From positions 1 through 64,000 of the forward strand of contig CAIWTA010000246.1 in the NCBI GenBank assembly GCA_903915465.1: 64,000 bases of DNA, given 5' to 3'. This stretch comes from an uncultured Bacteroidales bacterium. Lineage in GTDB: Bacteria > Bacteroidota > Bacteroidia > Bacteroidales > FEN-979. A model generated the notes under the pieces. The model was not told where the DNA came from. It saw only the letters and a list, made by a program, of their open reading frames with translations, and searched no databases. This document shows, piece by piece, positions 60,120 through 64,000 of this stretch. Both the position numbers and the translations under genes were made by a program. Each line of letters starts with the position of its first letter. Position 1 is the first letter of the stretch.

Positions 60120-60512
60120 ATGGTAAAACTAATAGGGAAAGAAGAGTATCCTTTTTATTTCGGGGCAAAGCCAATAGTACTCAGGCTGGCAGGGGATCTC
60201 AGACGAAATATGACAAATGCAGAAAAACTGCTTTGGAAGCATTTAAGAAACAGAAAAATGGATGGTCTCCGTTTCAGGAGGCAGCATCCAATTGATGAGT
60301 TCATCGTTGATTTTTTTTGTTACGAAGCAATGCTGGTAATCGAAGTGGATGGAGGAATACACAATTCAAAGGAACAAAAAGAAAGGGATGAAGAAAGAAC
60401 AAAAATTATGAACCGGCATGGATTGAAAGTCATCCGATTTTCAAACGAAGATGTGCAATACAGAATGATGCAAGTGATTTCCCAGATCCGGAAAAATATA
60501 CAGGGTCTTTAG
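60120..60512 (+). CDS. DUF559 (Vsr-like fold) endonuclease-domain protein
   Basis: ATG 60120 preferred over 59985, which starts inside the repeats; NMTNAEKLLWKHLRNRKMDGLRFRRQHPIDEFIVDFFCYEAMLVIEVDGGIHNSKEQKERDEERTKIMNRHGLKVIRFSNEDV. Confidence 0.9.
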   Translation: MVKLIGKEEYPFYFGAKPIVLRLAGDLRRNMTNAEKLLWKHLRNRKMDGLRFRRQHPIDEFIVDFFCYEAMLVIEVDGGIHNSKEQKERDEERTKIMNRHGLKVIRFSNEDVQYRMMQVISQIRKNIQGL

Positions 60513-60534
60513 TGCAATTATTGCCTAATAATTG

Positions 60535-60569
60535 CTCCTCCCCCGTGTGGGGGAGGTCGGGAGGGGGCT
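60535..60569. repeat. Right copy of 35-bp direct repeat flanking DUF559 gene
   Basis: ctcctcccccgtgtgggggaggtcgggagggggct, 33/35 identical to 60047-60081. Confidence 0.85.
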
Positions 60570-60594
60570 GTTGGTTGAATGTCGGGAGAGGGCT

Positions 60595-61146
60595 TTAATT
60601 CAACTTATCCAGAACCAGATCAACTGTTATTTCAATGGATTTCGATATACTATTGGCTACAGCTCCCGGAATCTTAACACTATAGTCGGCCAATAAGATA
60701 GTAAACTTCGCTTTCCCGGTAATTTTTGTTCCCTTGACCTCAAATGTTCCTTTTTCCTTGACCGGTTGCGTTACACCGTGAATAGTGAGTTTCCCTTCAA
60801 CCATCGCCTCGTACACACCGTCTTTGCCAATATTGACATCTTTTATGTTGGTTACTTTACCTAAAAAAGTGGCATTGGGAAATTTATCTGATTCAAGATA
60901 GTTTTCATTGAAATGTTCCTGCATCAGGGCCTTCTCAAATTGAAATGATTTAACTAAAACCCTGAATACAAAATCACCGGTTGCAGCATCAAATGCAGCA
61001 TTTACCTGCCGGTTGTGGGCTTCAATCTTTTCCAGCTGACTGTCTGAATAGAATTTAATATGTCCTGTTTTGGTTATAAATTTTTGCGCATCAGCGGCGA
61101 ATGAGACAATCGAAAGACAGAAAAATACCAACATCAGTTTTTTCAT
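60595..61146 (-). CDS. YceI family protein
   Basis: Signal peptide; GHIKFYSDSQLEKIEAHNRQVNAAFDAATGDFVFRVLVKSFQFEKALMQEHFNENYLESDKFPNATFLGKV; LTIHGVTQPVKEKGTFEVKG. Confidence 0.9.
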   Translation of the reverse strand: MKKLMLVFFCLSIVSFAADAQKFITKTGHIKFYSDSQLEKIEAHNRQVNAAFDAATGDFVFRVLVKSFQFEKALMQEHFNENYLESDKFPNATFLGKVTNIKDVNIGKDGVYEAMVEGKLTIHGVTQPVKEKGTFEVKGTKITGKAKFTILLADYSVKIPGAVANSISKSIEITVDLVLDKLN

Positions 61147-61161
61147 GTATAGGAAATTTTG

Positions 61162-61599
61162 TTATTGTTTTACAATCGAACATTTATCTAAGATGACATC
61201 AGTATCATTAAACCCGGTGCAGTATCCCTTGAGTTTAACCTCTCCATCAGGCTGAAATTTTTTTGCAAGCTCCATGAATTTAGGTAACATAGTACAGCGC
61301 ACCCCTTCATCCCCGAACATACCCTTATTGAAAACAAAAACACAGATCGTCAGCGAATCAGAAAACTCGACCTTCGAAAGCTTGCCAGACAATGCTATTA
61401 CTTTGCCATTGTATTTGTTTCCGGCTTCGGTTTTATTGGAAGTATAAGCATTGTAAAAGTCAGCAACGGTGACGGAATAGGCTGCATCCATCAATTCATA
61501 ATTTGGATGAGGCTTGTTGTATATGAAAAAATATACTAAAACCCCTGCAATAACTCCAATAAAAACCAGTCCTGCAATGATCTTAACCCAGGTTTTCAT
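61162..61599 (-). CDS. Membrane-anchored OB-fold (tRNA_anti-like) protein
   Basis: N-terminal TM; VADFYNAYTSNKTEAGNKYNGKVIALSGKLSKVEFSDS...VKLKGYCTGFNDTDVILDKCSIVK. Confidence 0.7.
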   Translation of the reverse strand: MKTWVKIIAGLVFIGVIAGVLVYFFIYNKPHPNYELMDAAYSVTVADFYNAYTSNKTEAGNKYNGKVIALSGKLSKVEFSDSLTICVFVFNKGMFGDEGVRCTMLPKFMELAKKFQPDGEVKLKGYCTGFNDTDVILDKCSIVKQ

Positions 61600-61660
61600 G
61601 TTGCTTCGTATTACTATTCAGTTACAGTAGCCATTGTTGGAAACCGGAAAATGATCAAAA

Positions 61661-62575
61661 TTAATTCTTTTTTTCTCTGAATTCCTTTGGTTTAACAACG
61701 GTAAATACCCTGGAAATATTGAATCCCAGAAAAATATTCCCATTAAACCAGTTGCCGGTTGTCTGAGTAATGATACTTTCCATGTTTTCGCCCATTGAAT
61801 TTGTCAGAAAAATCTGGAACACATGGCCCCCGGTTTCAATATCGACCCCTGTTGAAAACGAACTGTATGCAGGTGTTGAGGAGATTTGCTTTGGAAGCAG
61901 ATAATAATATTCAGCATTGATGGAAACGCGTTTGCTGATTTTAAAACGTCCACCTGCTCCAATCGAGAAGATATTGTTGTGGTCATTATAAGAAGGAACC
62001 AGGTTAAGATGAACATAAGTAGGTGCAAGTTGTAAGGATAATCTTTCCCCGAATTTCCGGGCAATAATCACCTGAGAAGCATATGACATTCTAGATGTAA
62101 AATAATTTTTTCGTGTCGGATCAGCCCATTTGGTAGTATAAACTGAAGTACTGCCAAAAATGGACAGGGTAATGGGCATCCTTTTCGCCCCGGTACTTTG
62201 CCTTAATGCTTTCACTTTTAAGAATCCATCCCAGGTATTCCCAAGAGTATTTAATCCAACTCCGAACCCAAGCCAATCAGTTGCCCCATACTCCAGCCCT
62301 AAACGAACTGTCGCCTGTTTCAATCCAAACAGTTGCTCATAACCCGAATTTAATGCGCCAAAATGATGGGTTATCATAAATAAAAGATTTCCTTTTGGTG
62401 GATTTTCAGAGGATTGCCCGATTACTACTCTGGTGGTTTTGAAGGTTGCCGAAGTATAATCGACAGTTGGTTTCTCATCCTTATTCAGCAGAGACATCAT
62501 ATCATTCTGAGCGTTTCCCCGAATTGAGAGAAGCACCAGAAGGATCACAATAAAAAACGGTATTTGAATTTTCAT
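61661..62575 (-). CDS. DUF5777-like beta-barrel protein
   Basis: Signal peptide; FKTTRVVIGQSSENPPKGNLLFMITHHFGALNSGYEQLFGLKQATVRLGLEYG; beta-barrel pattern. Confidence 0.7.
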   Translation of the reverse strand: MKIQIPFFIVILLVLLSIRGNAQNDMMSLLNKDEKPTVDYTSATFKTTRVVIGQSSENPPKGNLLFMITHHFGALNSGYEQLFGLKQATVRLGLEYGATDWLGFGVGLNTLGNTWDGFLKVKALRQSTGAKRMPITLSIFGSTSVYTTKWADPTRKNYFTSRMSYASQVIIARKFGERLSLQLAPTYVHLNLVPSYNDHNNIFSIGAGGRFKISKRVSINAEYYYLLPKQISSTPAYSSFSTGVDIETGGHVFQIFLTNSMGENMESIITQTTGNWFNGNIFLGFNISRVFTVVKPKEFREKKN

Positions 62576-62585
62576 GGTTTATTTT

Positions 62586-62957
62586 TTAGTTGTTGGGAGA
62601 TCCCAGGTTGATCCATTTTTTTATTTTACCCAGATCACAGGGCGACAGTTTGCTGCCTCCCTTCGGCATCTGATCGGCTCCGGATCCCCAGCTCACATCC
62701 GTCCAGAGTCTGCCGTTGTTAACAATGACAAGCATCCCGTCATACGTTTCTGTTACTACACCACCGGAACCAGCAGCAGTTGAATGGCACACATTGCAAT
62801 TGGCCGACATGATCGGGGCAATGGTCTGGGAATAGGTTACATTCGTGCTGTCGCATCCCGGAAAGGGGTACAGGTCATACTCATTATCATTATAACACGA
62901 AGGAAATAATAACAGAAATGATCCCAGTATGAAAATACTGCATACAATTTTTCTCAT
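62586..62957 (-). CDS. Lipoprotein with CXXCH haem motif
   Basis: Lipobox-like LFPSC; IAPIMSANCNVCHSTAAGSGGVVTETYDGM. Confidence 0.75.
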   Translation of the reverse strand: MRKIVCSIFILGSFLLLFPSCYNDNEYDLYPFPGCDSTNVTYSQTIAPIMSANCNVCHSTAAGSGGVVTETYDGMLVIVNNGRLWTDVSWGSGADQMPKGGSKLSPCDLGKIKKWINLGSPNN

Positions 62958-62972
62958 CTGATTATTTTGACT

Positions 62973-63662
62973 TTATTTTTGTGGTTTACCAAGGTTGATC
63001 CATTTTTGAAACAATGCAATCTCACAGGGTGAAAGCGTTCCACCGACAGGCATTGCCGAATATCCTGTTTCCTTGCGGATGGCCCCCATCAGCCGGTTGC
63101 TGTTTGCACAGGCAACTACATCGGCATAGGTTTCCAGCGACAATCCGTGCGAAGGGGCTGCACCGCTGTGACAACCCAAACACCACGACTGAATAATCGG
63201 GCTGATTGATAAGGTATAGGTAACATTCGTGGAGTCGCACCCTGCAGAATCACACCTGTTATTGTAAGCTCCCTGCTTGATCCAGTAGTAAATGACGCTC
63301 TTCTGATCAGCTGTAAAGGGGGTACCGGGCGGCATCCGCTCACCATCACCGCTGTAAAGCACGGTGTATAACTTGCTCGATTGAGGATTAAACGGCACTA
63401 CGAGCTTATAGATTCCTGCATAACTGTCCAGTGTGTGTCCCCCTTTGTGGGTTGCAGCATCATGGCATCCCGATTTAGCACAACCTGTAAGGATTATCGG
63501 GAACACCGTATTCTGAAAATAGATCGTGTCATGTGAACACTTGAATTCCGGTCCGGGTGGAGGCGGTACAGGTGGTGCAGTCGAAATATCTGCTTTATGA
63601 TGGCATGCGACGATCGTTACCAGTAGAATAACCAGCAATACTGTAAAAGATGAAAATTTCAT
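62973..63662 (-). CDS. Lipoprotein with cytochrome c-like motifs (CAKSGCH and CLGCH)
   Basis: Lipobox-like TIVAC; TGCAKSGCHDAATHKGGHTLDSYAGI; SWCLGCHSGAAPSHGLSLETYADV. Confidence 0.75.
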   Translation of the reverse strand: MKFSSFTVLLVILLVTIVACHHKADISTAPPVPPPPGPEFKCSHDTIYFQNTVFPIILTGCAKSGCHDAATHKGGHTLDSYAGIYKLVVPFNPQSSKLYTVLYSGDGERMPPGTPFTADQKSVIYYWIKQGAYNNRCDSAGCDSTNVTYTLSISPIIQSWCLGCHSGAAPSHGLSLETYADVVACANSNRLMGAIRKETGYSAMPVGGTLSPCEIALFQKWINLGKPQK

Positions 63663-63725
63663 TTTGCTTTGAATTAAATATATAAATCCATAAATTTGGT
63701 TTCATCCAAGTATATTTCTCGTTTG

Positions 63726-64000
63726 TTATTTTAGAAAAATCATCATTTTCATTTCAACAAACCCATCAGTCTCCAATTTATAAAAATACGTTCCGCCAGA
63801 AATATTACTTCCGTCAAAATCCACCTCATGCTTACCCGGACTAAGATGTTCGTTTACAAGTGTTGATATTACTCTTCCCATTACATCACAGACAGTAATT
63901 TTTGTATCAGATAATGTAAAAATTTCAAATTTAATTTTTGTCCTCTGAATAAACGGGTTGGGATAATTCTGCTCAAGGTGAACATTTGCAGGGACGTCTG
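63726..64000 (-). CDS. 3' end of a T9SS type A sorting-domain protein (partial, runs off the window)
   Basis: Hand translation: DVPANVHLEQNYPNPFIQRTKIKFEIFTLSDTKITVCDVMGRVISTLVNEHLSPGKHEVDFDGSNISGGTYFYKLETDGFVEMKMMIFLK*; absent from the ORF track. Confidence 0.88.
   Translation of the reverse strand, partial: DVPANVHLEQNYPNPFIQRTKIKFEIFTLSDTKITVCDVMGRVISTLVNEHLSPGKHEVDFDGSNISGGTYFYKLETDGFVEMKMMIFLK

Noticed and set aside
1-64000. tRNA, rRNA, prophage, integrase or transposase
   Set aside because: None recognised on reading either strand. A tRNAscan-SE/Infernal run would be decisive for small RNAs.

Overview
This window is about 64 kb of a Bacteroidota (Bacteroidales-like) chromosome. The lineage call rests on T9SS sorting domains, PorX, the LpxC-FabZ fusion and TAnnTTTG promoter elements. 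Most of the DNA is housekeeping: hutI, tex, aroA/aroB, ald, tsaE, porX, an lpxD-lpxC/fabZ-lpxA block, efp, a second lpxD-like gene, an O-antigen/polysaccharide cluster, purD, rnhB and murD. The accessory regions of most interest are: (1) 54.3-59.8 kb, a glycyl radical enzyme of arylacetate-decarboxylase type, an 8-Cys small subunit and a dedicated activase, followed by an aminotransferase; (2) 50.1-52.8 kb, murD overlapping a MurL-like gene, which suggests the MurD2/MurL route for placing D-Glu in peptidoglycan; (3) 2.4-11.9 kb, four C10 (streptopain-like) proteases, three of them tandem paralogs with CUB and T9SS domains; (4) 59.9-60.6 kb, a DUF559 gene enclosed by near-identical 35-bp repeats next to a 48-bp tandem array; (5) several palindromic or repeated intergenic elements; (6) a five-gene block with YceI, OB-fold-like, beta-barrel and haem-motif proteins at the right end. 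No rRNA, tRNA, CRISPR array, integrase or transposase was recognised. All family calls come from reading motifs, not from database searches.
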